Assembly (NCBI GenBank): GCA_038327655.1
Contig: JBBQLG010000011.1
Span: 1-64,000 of the forward strand
Source: JBBQLG01 sp038327655
Lineage (GTDB): Bacteria; Bacteroidota; Bacteroidia; Cytophagales; Spirosomataceae
DNA length: 64,000 nt
Direction of reading: 5' to 3'
Position numbers and translations under genes: made by a program. Below are positions 7,832-16,688 of this stretch, piece by piece (the stretch's first letter is position 1; every line of letters starts with the position of its first letter). The notes under the pieces are model-generated. The model worked only from the letters and a program-made list of their open reading frames with translations. It was not told the origin of the DNA and searched no databases.

Positions 7832-9235
7832 TTAAACGGATGGTAAGGTAATGATAAACTCGGTCGATTCGCCGGCGTTGGTCTCCACCGTGAGCGAACC
7901 CCCGTGGCCTTTGGTAATGATATCATAGCTGAGCGACAAACCCAGCCCGGTACCCTCGCCGGTCGGTTTTGTCGTAAAGAAAGGCTGAAAAATCTTGGCT
8001 TTCACCGATTCAGGAATGCCCGTACCGTTGTCCTTCACCCGGATGTACACCTCATTCCCAACCAGCCGGGTGCTCACCGTCACGGTCGGTTTGTAGGCAT
8101 CCTGCTCCGTGGTTTCGCTGGCCTTCGCCTGATTTTTGCGCTCGGTTACGGCGTAGAAGGCATTGTTGAACAGGTTGAGTAAGACCCGCCCCACTTCCTG
8201 CCCGGCTACCGTAACCGGCTTCAGCATCGGGTCGAAATCAGTGACCATCGTAGCGTTGAACTGGCTGTCTTTGGCCCGCAGACCGTGGTAGCTCAGGCGC
8301 AGGTATTCGTCGGCGAGGGCGTTCAGGTCGGTCGGGTGGCGTTCGTCGCTGCGGCTGCGCGAGTGTTGCAGCATGGATTTCACGATGGCGTCGGCGCGGT
8401 GCCCGTGGTAGTTGATCTTCTCCAAGTTCTGCCGGATGTCGCTCATCAGGTCCTGTGCCTCCCCGGCCCGGCCCGCCTGTAGTTCTTCGTCCAGTTCCTC
8501 AAGCAGTTCCACGCTGACCTCGGCGAAGTTATTGACGAAGTTGAGCGGGTTCTGAATCTCGTGGGCAATCCCCGCCGTCAGTTCACCCAGCGAGGCCATT
8601 TTTTCTTTCTGCACCAACTGTTCCTGCGTGGCTTTGAGGTCGGCTACGGTCTGGATTAATTCTTCTTTCTGACGGGTCAGTTCAGCCGTTCGGGTGGCCA
8701 CCTGCCGTTCGAGTTCACTGTTCAGGGCTTCGATCTGCCGGTTGCGGGCTTCCTGCGCGTCGCGGTCAAGCTGCTCTTTGGCAAGCTGCTTTTTCTGCCG
8801 TAACGCAATAATGGCAAACGTTACGAGCCAGAATACCGCAAACACGCTGGCCGACGAGAAAAACTCTTTGTTGACCTTGTAAAACCCCGGCATGGTAGCC
8901 TGAAAAACATCCTCAATGACAAGCAGCAAAACAAGGGGAACAACCGAAAACAGCAGCGTACGGGCCGGGCGATAGGCCCACGACAGGCGGATGGTGTAGA
9001 CAGCCAGCCCCAACGTTACAGCCCAAACCCAGTTGCGGTTCAGTTGAAACCGGTGATCGGGAAAGTTAAACTGTAGTACTTCGTAAACAAGCAGCATAAT
9101 ACCGGCCGGTCGCCAGAGGGTAGCCAGCCGCGCATCCCAGGCTGGTAACCGGGTTTTGGTCTGGAGAAACCGGCGCAGGTACTGGATGATGCCAGCCGAA
9201 ATAAGTACATTAAATACAGCGTCTCCGTCGTTCAT
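7832..9235 (-). CDS. Membrane-bound sensor histidine kinase
   Basis: 467 residues. The N-terminal ~150 residues contain about four membrane helices with short loops (around 43-57, 69-87, 95-110 and 126-146). A coiled coil (about 150-210) and a kinase core follow, with phospho-acceptor His225 in AGIAHEIQNPLNF, an N box LLNLFNNAFYAV, DNGTGIP and GEGTGLGLSLSYDI. There is no large periplasmic domain, so sensing is probably within the membrane. It is the first gene of the four-gene signalling operon ending at 4257 and is divergent from the HD-domain gene. Confidence 0.93.
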   Translation of the reverse strand: MNDGDAVFNVLISAGIIQYLRRFLQTKTRLPAWDARLATLWRPAGIMLLVYEVLQFNFPDHRFQLNRNWVWAVTLGLAVYTIRLSWAYRPARTLLFSVVPLVLLLVIEDVFQATMPGFYKVNKEFFSSASVFAVFWLVTFAIIALRQKKQLAKEQLDRDAQEARNRQIEALNSELERQVATRTAELTRQKEELIQTVADLKATQEQLVQKEKMASLGELTAGIAHEIQNPLNFVNNFAEVSVELLEELDEELQAGRAGEAQDLMSDIRQNLEKINYHGHRADAIVKSMLQHSRSRSDERHPTDLNALADEYLRLSYHGLRAKDSQFNATMVTDFDPMLKPVTVAGQEVGRVLLNLFNNAFYAVTERKNQAKASETTEQDAYKPTVTVSTRLVGNEVYIRVKDNGTGIPESVKAKIFQPFFTTKPTGEGTGLGLSLSYDIITKGHGGSLTVETNAGESTEFIITLPSV

Positions 9236-9390
9236 GGCTCAGGCAACCTGGCGAACGGGTGAGGTACGGTCGTTCGGCCCGGGTTTAGTTCTGGTGTAAT
9301 ATAGCAACTAAGTTTTCATGCGCACAACCGAGCGTTCGTCAACACCGGCCCGATTTATGTATCATTGCAGGTAAACAGACATCACTAAAT

Positions 9391-9972
9391 ATGAACTGCG
9401 CGGGGGCCGAAACATTTATCCGTCACTACTTAGAAACGGGTTTAGTCCCCACCCTCACCTACCACGGGCTGCACCATACGGTCGATGTGGTGCAGGCGGC
9501 TGCTGACCTGGCCGCAGCCGAGGGCATCACGGACCTGGAATCCCTGATTCTACTGCGGACGGCGGCTTTTTACCACGATGCGGGCTTCGTTACGACCTAC
9601 GTCGACCACGAAGCCGCCGGGTGTGTGCTGGTCTGGCAGACCCTGCCCGATTTTGGTTATTCGCCCGCGCAAATCGAAACCATCTGCGGGCTGATTGGTG
9701 CCACCCGCATTCCGCAGAAGCCACAGACGCACCTGGAGCAGATACTCGCCGATGCGGACCTCGACTACCTTGGCCGCCCCGATTTTACGCCCATTGCTCA
9801 AACGCTTTTTACCGAACTACAGGCGCATCAGCACTTCCCCGACGATGAGCGGGCCTGGAACCGGGTGCAGCTGAATTTTCTGGAACACCACCGCTACTGG
9901 ACCCCAACGGCCATCAGCAGCCGCGAAGCTCCCAAACAGGTGCACATCGCCGAGTTACGTCATCTGGTCTGA
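9391..9972 (+). CDS. HD-domain phosphohydrolase
   Basis: 193 residues. The metal-binding pattern of HD phosphohydrolases is complete: histidines in TYHGLHHT near residue 25, the HD pair in FYHDAGF near residue 57, a further His in the DHEAAG segment, and a late Asp in ADADLDYLGR. Such proteins hydrolyse nucleotides or other phosphate esters; the substrate cannot be told. The gene is divergent from the kinase-cyclase operon with about 155 bp between the starts. That makes cyclic-nucleotide turnover a possibility, but this is only inferred from position. Beyond it lies the quinone oxidoreductase pseudogene. Confidence 0.82.
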   Translation: MNCAGAETFIRHYLETGLVPTLTYHGLHHTVDVVQAAADLAAAEGITDLESLILLRTAAFYHDAGFVTTYVDHEAAGCVLVWQTLPDFGYSPAQIETICGLIGATRIPQKPQTHLEQILADADLDYLGRPDFTPIAQTLFTELQAHQHFPDDERAWNRVQLNFLEHHRYWTPTAISSREAPKQVHIAELRHLV

Positions 9973-10771
9973 TTACTATTACAAAGCCCCGCTGTGCGGA
10001 CGATTTTACCAATGTGCTGACTACTTTTCAACAGCCGCTGTGCATCGGCGGCTTCACCAAGTGGAAACACCCGGTGAATACCCGGCTTCAACTGTCTCGT
10101 TCTCGGCAATGGCCATACCCGTTGAACTCCTTCAGCTACCCGGGAGGCTTTGAAATCGGTCGTCTGTGATTTCAGCACGACCTCGACGTCTTCGGTCCGG
10201 TAGTTAATGCACCGTACCGCCCCCATTCGTTTGCAGAATGCCCGTTTTCGTCGCTGCCCGCCGTTGCGAATGCCCGGGCACCAAACGCGGTGGCCAGTTA
10301 AATGGCCGTTAGTCCAATACCACTGCTGCCGCCATGCACCAGAAAATGCTCGCCCGGCCGTAATTGCGCCCGCTGAAAAATCGTCGACCAGACCGTCAGC
10401 ACGATTTCAGGCAGCGAAGCGACTTCCTCCAGAGTGAGTAATGCCGGAACGGACAGCCAGTGCCGCTCATCCACGACCTCGTATTCGGCGTACCTACCCG
10501 CACTCAGCCGGGTGCAAACGGCATCACTTACCTGCCAGCTCCCCACGGCTGACCCGCACGTCTCCACCACCCCCGCTACTTCCAGGCCGGGCACCGTACC
10601 CGACGGATTATTCCCCCTATAGGCACCACTGCGCAACAATACATCGCTCCGGTTCAGGCCGACGGCCCGCACCCGAATCAGCACCTGATGCGGAGCGGGA
10701 ATGGGACGGGGTAACTCCCGAAGTTGCAGGATACCGGCATCTCCTGAACGGGTTATAACGCTGGCTCTCAG
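9960..10771 (-). pseudogene. Decayed NAD(P)H:quinone oxidoreductase (zinc-free alcohol dehydrogenase-like)
   Basis: The minus strand reads as a medium-chain quinone oxidoreductase of the PIG3/TP53I3 type, but broken in at least four ways. (1) The expected start codon is CTG (10771-10769), followed by RASVITRSGDAGIL. (2) After HGGSSGIGLTAI there is a TAA (10300-10298) where a Gln codon is expected, and homology (LATAFGARAFATAGSDE) continues in frame. (3) One base is missing in an A run near 10247, shifting the frame to KRAFCKRMGAVRCINYRTED. (4) About 70 residues of the cofactor and substrate domain are gone, since QTTDFKA continues directly into the C-terminal RQLKPGIHRVFPLGEA part. The 3' end overlaps the HD gene end by 13 nt. 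Confidence 0.88.
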
Positions 10772-11006
10772 GCAGAAGCAGGTTTATCGTACCGTTAATG
10801 ACCACCAGATGAGGACGGTTGTTCAACCCCGGAACCCGCCGGACGAACCGGGCCGTGCGCAGGATAAGTATTTACTTCTGTTCAATAGAACGCTTTTATA
10901 GTACTATACATGGATTGTTTTGCACCCATACATTTACGGCTCATTATTCAACTTTTACGATTTTAATAATGAAAATGCTAACCCTACAGTTTAAACTTTA
11001 ACTCAA

Positions 11007-13913
11007 ATGAAAATTCTTCTACGAGAAAACCGCCACCTCCGCGTGTGGGTGGGTACACTCCTGCTGGTACTTTGTCAGCTCCTGGCCTGGGCCGCGCCCG
11101 GCGACATTAAAGTTGAAGCCGAGTCGGCCGCCCTAACCGGTGTGAGCGTAGTTACCAGCCCGGCCGGCTACTCGGGCAGCGGCTACGTCTGGAATTTCGA
11201 TGATGCCAATGACAAAATTACGTTCACCGTACCGGCCACAGCGGGCGAGTATGAATTATCCATCATCTACTACTCCCCCTACGGCGAAAAGCACTGCGGA
11301 GTACAGGTGAACAGTGCGGCCTCGCTCGATCAAAAATTTAATGATACCGGCGGTGGCTTCAGTTCGGTATCGGTCGGCAAATTTCAACTCACCGACGGTG
11401 CCAATACCGTTACCATCACCAACGGCTGGGGCTATTACGGCATCGACTACATTCTGTTCACACCGGTAGCGGCCAAACCACCCGTAGTAGTGCCCCTGGT
11501 GAACGGCCGGGCCGAAGCGGAACTGGGCGAGCTGAGCGGTACGGAGTCCTCAACGACACCCGCCGGATTTTCGGGTGCGGGCTACGTTACCAGCTTCGAT
11601 AATGCGACGGATAAAGTAACGATCTCCTTTAACGCAACCGGTGGTCTATACAACCTGTCGGTCGGCTACACGTCGCCCTATGGTGAAAAGGGGTACGATT
11701 TTCAGGTGAATGACGAGAAAGGCAGCGGTATGTTTGTCAACACCGGCAACACCTTCAGCAGCGTGGTTACGGGTCGGTTCCTGCTCAAAGACGGCCTCAA
11801 CACCGTCGTCATCGGCCGGGGCTGGGGTTATTTTGGTATCGACTACATCGAGGTAACACCCGCTACGGCTACCCTGCCCACAAAGCCGCCAAAACTACTT
11901 GTCGATGCCCAGGCCACGGCATCGACCAAAGCCATGTTCGCCTACATCGTGGATCAGTATGGCAGCAAAGTGATTTCGGCGCAACACGATGATATCGACT
12001 ACGTACTGGAGAAAACGGGCAAAGAGCCGGCCATTGCCTCGTACGATTTAATCGAATACTCACCCTCTCGAATCGAGTTTGGCTCCAACCCGGCGGGTCA
12101 GAGCGAAAGCCGCATTGCCTGGGCCAAAAAAGGAGCGGGCAATGGCATGGTCAGCCTGATGTGGCACTGGAATGCGCCCACCGACCTGATCAATCAGGCA
12201 CCGGATAAACTCTGGTGGCGGGGGTTCTATACCGATGCGACCACGTTTGATATTGCCGCCGTGCTGGCCGACAAGAGTGGAACACGATATCAGTTGCTGC
12301 TTCGTGACATCGACGCGATTGCGGTTGAATTGAAAAAATTCCGGGATGCCGACATTCCCGTTCTCTGGCGTCCGCTCCATGAAGCCCCCGGCGGGTGGTT
12401 CTGGTGGGGTGCCAAAGGGCCGGGACCGTTGAAAGAATTATGGCACATTATGTACGACCGGCTGACGAACTACCACGACCTGCACAACCTGATCTGGGTC
12501 TACACCGGCACCGATACGCTGAACATGGACTGGTACCCCGGCGATCAGTACGTGGATGTGGTGGGTCTGGATATTTATGCCGATCCAACCGCGAACATGA
12601 GCGGCAACTGGGCCAATACACAAGCCCTGTTCAATGGCAAAAAATTGGTGACACTCTCGGAGACGGGCAACCTGCCGAAGCCCGAAAACGTGCGGGGCTT
12701 TGCCACCTGGTGGTCGTGGTTTTCGGTATGGACGGGCACGGATTACATCCGTAAACAACCGATAGACCTGCTGCAGGCCGTTTACAACGATAAGGACGTT
12801 ATCACCCGCGACGAACTGCCCGATTGGCGGACCTACGGACAGTTGACCCTGACGGCGCCTGCCTACAACTGCCAGACCGGTGCTATTACGTTCCAGACCA
12901 CGGGGGGCGATGGCACACCCATTGAGTTCCGTGCTATTGGCATCACCGACTGGACGACTAACCCAAACAACACCGTTGAGCCGGGTCTGAGGGGCGACCC
13001 CAAAGTGATTTCACTCACCGCCCGGCAAAGTGGTCATGTCGTCACCTACGATTTTGACCTGCCGACTTTCTGCTCCGGTCAGGGTACAAACAAACCTCCG
13101 GTCTTTAACGGCCCATTGGCTCCCCAATCGACCACGGTGGGTGCGGCATTCAGCTATCAGGTACCCGCTGAGGCCTTTACCGATCCCGAAAATGCGGCCC
13201 TGACGATGACGGCAGCCAACCTGCCTGCCGGTCTGAGCTTTACCGCCAATACACGGACCATCAGTGGGATACCAACCACATTCGGCAGTTTCCAGGTCAC
13301 CCTCACAGCCGCCGACCCGCTGTATGCCGCTACCAGCGGTCCCCTGTTGATCAACGTGGCCAACGCGGGTGGCATGCAGCCGCTAACCCTCATCGAACCG
13401 CTGTACAACTGCGCGACGGGTGCCCTTACCCTCCGCACCAGCGGGGGCGATGGTACGCCTATCCGCTTTTTCTGCGTGGGGGTAGCGGGCAACTCAACCG
13501 CGACGGATTATATACTGGAAGCGGCCATCCGCAACGACGCAAACAGCCAGCCGCTGGAAATCCGGGCTACCCAGAGCGGAATCACTACGACTCCGTATCC
13601 GTTCGACTGGCGGGCGTTCTGCCAGCGCAACACCCGTATAGCAGCCCCGGAAGCGACAGAAACTTGGTCGGTCAGGTCGGTGGGCAATCCGGTGTCGGGT
13701 GAGTTTGCCATTGAGGTGCGCGGAGCCGAAGGCATACCCCTCCAGGTCACCCTTACTGATTTAAACGGTCGCCTGATCGACAGTCGGGTAATTATCCCGG
13801 CCTCGGCCACCCACCACGATGTATTCGACCTGCGTCGTCAGGCACCGGGTCTGCTGTTGTTGCGGGCCGTAGGTAACACCCGTACCCAAACGCTGAAAGT
13901 GCTGAAACAGTAG
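11007..13913 (+). CDS. Secreted multidomain GH26 beta-mannanase-like protein with T9SS sorting domain
   Basis: 968 residues. A signal peptide is followed by two homologous carbohydrate-binding modules of the CBM6/35 fold (about 28-153 and 165-290; both contain a YYSPYGEK/YTSPYGEK stretch and end in WGYYGIDYI/WGYFGIDYI). A GH26 catalytic domain spans about 300-605. Its probable acid/base is Glu459 (RPLHEAPGG) and its nucleophile Glu552 (LSETGN), the usual spacing for GH26. Then come two copies of a small module with YNC.TGA......GGDGTPI, separated by a putative Ig domain (about 695-785), and a type A T9SS sorting domain. It would cleave beta-1,4-mannan outside the cell. It is monocistronic, with a long hairpin after it. 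Confidence 0.9.
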   Translation: MKILLRENRHLRVWVGTLLLVLCQLLAWAAPGDIKVEAESAALTGVSVVTSPAGYSGSGYVWNFDDANDKITFTVPATAGEYELSIIYYSPYGEKHCGVQVNSAASLDQKFNDTGGGFSSVSVGKFQLTDGANTVTITNGWGYYGIDYILFTPVAAKPPVVVPLVNGRAEAELGELSGTESSTTPAGFSGAGYVTSFDNATDKVTISFNATGGLYNLSVGYTSPYGEKGYDFQVNDEKGSGMFVNTGNTFSSVVTGRFLLKDGLNTVVIGRGWGYFGIDYIEVTPATATLPTKPPKLLVDAQATASTKAMFAYIVDQYGSKVISAQHDDIDYVLEKTGKEPAIASYDLIEYSPSRIEFGSNPAGQSESRIAWAKKGAGNGMVSLMWHWNAPTDLINQAPDKLWWRGFYTDATTFDIAAVLADKSGTRYQLLLRDIDAIAVELKKFRDADIPVLWRPLHEAPGGWFWWGAKGPGPLKELWHIMYDRLTNYHDLHNLIWVYTGTDTLNMDWYPGDQYVDVVGLDIYADPTANMSGNWANTQALFNGKKLVTLSETGNLPKPENVRGFATWWSWFSVWTGTDYIRKQPIDLLQAVYNDKDVITRDELPDWRTYGQLTLTAPAYNCQTGAITFQTTGGDGTPIEFRAIGITDWTTNPNNTVEPGLRGDPKVISLTARQSGHVVTYDFDLPTFCSGQGTNKPPVFNGPLAPQSTTVGAAFSYQVPAEAFTDPENAALTMTAANLPAGLSFTANTRTISGIPTTFGSFQVTLTAADPLYAATSGPLLINVANAGGMQPLTLIEPLYNCATGALTLRTSGGDGTPIRFFCVGVAGNSTATDYILEAAIRNDANSQPLEIRATQSGITTTPYPFDWRAFCQRNTRIAAPEATETWSVRSVGNPVSGEFAIEVRGAEGIPLQVTLTDLNGRLIDSRVIIPASATHHDVFDLRRQAPGLLLLRAVGNTRTQTLKVLKQ

Positions 13914-13922
13914 AAACAGAGC

Positions 13923-14000
13923 CGTTAAAAGAGGAAGGGGTAATTGATACGGAGTAGCTGACATGCTGCTCCGTACCAATTACCCCTTCCTCTTTTAACG
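13923..14000. terminator. Very long convergent hairpin between the GH26 and GMC genes
   Basis: 24-nt perfect outer arms (13923-13946 and 13977-14000), AT and AC spacers, a 10-bp inner stem (ACGGAGTAGC with GCTGCTCCGT, one wobble) and a 6-nt loop. The whole 78-nt element fills the space between the stop codons of two convergent genes (13913 and 14003). It probably works as a two-way terminator, although it is much longer than needed for that. Confidence 0.75.
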
Positions 14001-14002
14001 AC

Positions 14003-15715
14003 CTATAAACTCTTCTTCTTCATTTCGGCCACGGCGAAGTTAGCTGCGCGGGCCGTCAGGGCCATGTAGGTCAGCGACGGATTCACGCAAGAGGCCGATA
14101 CCATGCAGGCCCCGTCGGTAACGAATACGTTTTTGACGGCGTGCATCTGGTTGTTTCCGTTCAGCACCGACGTTTTCGGATCGCGACCCATGCGGGCAGT
14201 TCCCATCTCGTGGATCGCCATGCCCAGGAACGAACCCCGGTCGTAGGCTTTCACGTTTTTCACACCCGATGATTCCAGCATTTCTTTGGCGTCGTTCATC
14301 ATGTCGACGCGCATTTTCTTTTCGTTTTCCTTCAACTCAGCGTCGAATACCATGAGCGGCATACCCCATTTGTCTTTCTCTTTTTTATCGAGGTACACCC
14401 GGTTTTCGTAGTACGGCAGTGTTTCCCCAAACGCGGCTAAGCCCATGGTCCACGGGCCGGGTTTGGTGAGTTCTTCCTTGTAATCGGCCCCGAAACTCAT
14501 CTCGGCAATGTTGCGCTGCCAGCCCTGCCGACTGCCTCCCCCCTGGTAGCCGAAGCCCCGCAGGTAGTCGCGCTTGTCGGTGCCGATGTTGCGGTAACGC
14601 GGCACGTAAATGCCGTTGGCCCGCCGTCCATAGTAATATTTATCCAGGTCACCTTCCCAATCGCCCGACGCGCCGGTCCGGAAATGGTGGTCCATCAGGT
14701 TATGGCCCAGTTGCTCCGAATCATTGCCCAGACCGTTGGGGAAGCGGTTGGAGGTCGAGTTCAGCAGAACGGATGTCGTGCCGAGGGTGCTGCCGCAGAC
14801 AAAGATCAGTTTGGCAAAATACTCGCGTTCCTGTAAGGTAACGGCGTCGATCACGCGGACACCGGTTGCCTTTTGTGTGTTCTCGTCGTAGTTGATGTTG
14901 GTTACCACCGAATCGGGCCGGAGGGTCAGGCGACCGGTTTTGGCGGCCGGGGGCAGGGTGCAGGACTGCGTACTGAAATACGCGCCGTACGGACAACCCA
15001 GCGAACATTTGTTGCGGTACTGACACGACGCCCGACCCACATTCATCTGTGCCTGAGCCGCTTTGGAGAGGTTGGCCACCCGCCCGATGGTCATTACCCG
15101 GCCGGGGAAGTTTTTCTCGATCCGCTGACGGACTTCCTTTTCTACGCAGAACATCTCCATCGGCGGCAGGAATTCGCTGTCGGGCAGTTGGGGCAGATTC
15201 AGAGCCTCGCCCGATATGCCGACAAATTTCTCGATGTACGAATACCAGGGTGCCACGTCTTTGTAGCGGATGGGCCAATCGACGGCGATGCCTTCTTTGG
15301 CGTTGGCACCGAAGTCGATGTCGCTGAGCCGGTACGTTTGCCGCCCCCACATGATGGACTTGCCGCCGACGATGTTAGGCCGGTACCAGTCGAACCGTTT
15401 CTCTTCTTTATAAAGCGAGTCGGAGTCGTTCATCCAGTATTTCTCCGTCATCTCGTTGTACGGATAATCCCGCGCCAGCTTTGGGTGCGACTCTTTTTGC
15501 GCCGTGGTCAGCTTACCGTTGTATTTCAGCTCCCACGGGTCTTTCATGGCATTTTCGTAGCCCGTGACGTGTTCGAGCTGATGGCCTTTTTCGAGCATCA
15601 GCACCCGAAGGCCTTTCTCGGTCAGCTCTTTGGAGGCCCAGCCGCCCGCGATACCCGAGCCAATCACAATGGCGTCGTAGGTCTGATCTTTTATGGAATC
15701 GATATTGAGGTTCAT
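14003..15715 (-). CDS. GMC family FAD-dependent oxidoreductase (locus A)
   Basis: 570 residues. The FAD-binding glycines are in AIVIGSGIAGGWASKEL (about residues 15-31). The C-terminal GMC domain carries a His in IHEMGTARMG and an Asn in CVNPSLTYMALTAR, which correspond to the catalytic His/Asn pair. A cysteine cluster C-x5-C-x3-C (CQYRNKCSLGC) sits in the middle, like the iron-sulfur segment of FAD glucose dehydrogenases. The family oxidises sugar or alcohol hydroxyls. With the subunit-3 protein encoded just upstream (gap 87 bp), it should form a membrane-associated periplasmic dehydrogenase, a likely glycoside 3-dehydrogenase. It lacks an export signal of its own, so it probably rides on its Tat-signal partner. 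Confidence 0.9.
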   Translation of the reverse strand: MNLNIDSIKDQTYDAIVIGSGIAGGWASKELTEKGLRVLMLEKGHQLEHVTGYENAMKDPWELKYNGKLTTAQKESHPKLARDYPYNEMTEKYWMNDSDSLYKEEKRFDWYRPNIVGGKSIMWGRQTYRLSDIDFGANAKEGIAVDWPIRYKDVAPWYSYIEKFVGISGEALNLPQLPDSEFLPPMEMFCVEKEVRQRIEKNFPGRVMTIGRVANLSKAAQAQMNVGRASCQYRNKCSLGCPYGAYFSTQSCTLPPAAKTGRLTLRPDSVVTNINYDENTQKATGVRVIDAVTLQEREYFAKLIFVCGSTLGTTSVLLNSTSNRFPNGLGNDSEQLGHNLMDHHFRTGASGDWEGDLDKYYYGRRANGIYVPRYRNIGTDKRDYLRGFGYQGGGSRQGWQRNIAEMSFGADYKEELTKPGPWTMGLAAFGETLPYYENRVYLDKKEKDKWGMPLMVFDAELKENEKKMRVDMMNDAKEMLESSGVKNVKAYDRGSFLGMAIHEMGTARMGRDPKTSVLNGNNQMHAVKNVFVTDGACMVSASCVNPSLTYMALTARAANFAVAEMKKKSL

Positions 15716-15802
15716 AGTTCAGTGATAAGTTAACAGGGGTAAGGGGTCAGTGATGCGTCGGCGAGACACTAATCACTAACGACTTATCCCTAACTACTTT
15801 TT

Positions 15803-16333
15803 TTAAAGTGCCCAGGTTTTCTGACCGGGTTTCAGGGGGACACAGGCCTCTAAACGACCCGGTACAGGCAGGTATTCGAGCGCTTTGGTCGCGCCAATTT
15901 CGGAGGTGAAGTAGCCGGTCGTGGTCATTTCTTTCATGCGGAGGAAAAAAGGCTTGTCGGCAGTCATGGTTTGTTTCATCAGGTCGTTCTTCTGCGCCGT
16001 ATCCAGTGCGGCAAAGCCTTTCCCGAACTGGGTTTGGCTGTCGGCGTCGAGTTTGGCCAGACCGGCGTAAAATTTCTCCTGATCGGCCTGCGGGTAACAG
16101 TCCCGCATCACCCGTACGATGAATTTCTCGACCCCGGCCGCTTTGGCACCCGGCGTTGTCGTGGTGGGGATAATGACGTCGGCCACATCGGCAAGCAGGG
16201 CTTCCTGCGTCGGCGTAACCGCCACACTCGGCCCCAGGTTGGTGATGCGGCCCATGGCACCCGCTAACGTGGGAGCCGAAATAATGCCCCCCATCATCAG
16301 GGCGGCCTGTTGCAATGCTTTTCTACGGTTCAT
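15803..16333 (-). CDS. Gluconate 2-dehydrogenase subunit 3 family protein (locus A)
   Basis: 176 residues. The N-terminus has a twin-arginine-like signal (NRRKALQQAALMMGG). The body matches the small subunit of GMC-type periplasmic dehydrogenases: LLADVADVIIPTTTTPGAKAAGVEKFI...MRDCY, and a C-terminal TTGYFTSEIGATKALEYLPVPG. The usual role is to chaperone and export the GMC catalytic subunit and possibly attach it to an electron acceptor. It precedes the GMC gene, the same order as in the second copy at 40877-43152. No cytochrome c subunit gene is adjacent. Confidence 0.88.
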   Translation of the reverse strand: MNRRKALQQAALMMGGIISAPTLAGAMGRITNLGPSVAVTPTQEALLADVADVIIPTTTTPGAKAAGVEKFIVRVMRDCYPQADQEKFYAGLAKLDADSQTQFGKGFAALDTAQKNDLMKQTMTADKPFFLRMKEMTTTGYFTSEIGATKALEYLPVPGRLEACVPLKPGQKTWAL

Positions 16334-16639
16334 TGGCTGGTAGCAGGAAAATAAGCAGGCAAAGCGGTGGCTTGTACTACTTTGGGTTAAAAACGTTGAT
16401 AAACTGCAATTTTAGCTTATTTTCTTAGATTTTATGCATGTACACACAAACGGTCCGGTCTTAAACTGATTATCGATTGTGCAGCCCATCCACCGTAATC
16501 AGGGCCGCTAAAAACGCTGGCCTGCGGGCAACCGGGCGCACCATGACATGAAAAAGCCGCCCACTATCCCCAATGATAGCAGGCGGCCAACGGAAGTAGT
16601 TCGATTAATCCTGTACAACCGTTACAGGCAGTACGCAAA
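16334..16639. other. Intergenic region upstream of GMC locus A
   Basis: This is an AT-rich stretch containing the presumed promoter for the minus-strand subunit-3 gene; I could not find a good TAnnTTTG element. A short hairpin at 16556-16587 (GCCGCC/GGCGGC outer stem with a CTATC/GATAG inner stem) could be a terminator or part of a small RNA. I see no open reading frame of interest. Confidence 0.4.
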
Positions 16640-16669
16640 CCGGGCAGCGAAGGTTGCTCCGCTGCCCGG
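16640..16669 (-). terminator. Terminator of the beta-helix lipoprotein gene
   Basis: Perfect 10-bp stem, CCGGGCAGCG (16640-16649) with CGCTGCCCGG (16660-16669), and a 10-nt loop. It lies 20 nt beyond the stop of the minus-strand gene that ends at 16689. The T tract on the minus side is weak. Confidence 0.6.
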
Positions 16670-16688
16670 CTATTTTGTTGCTGGCAAT

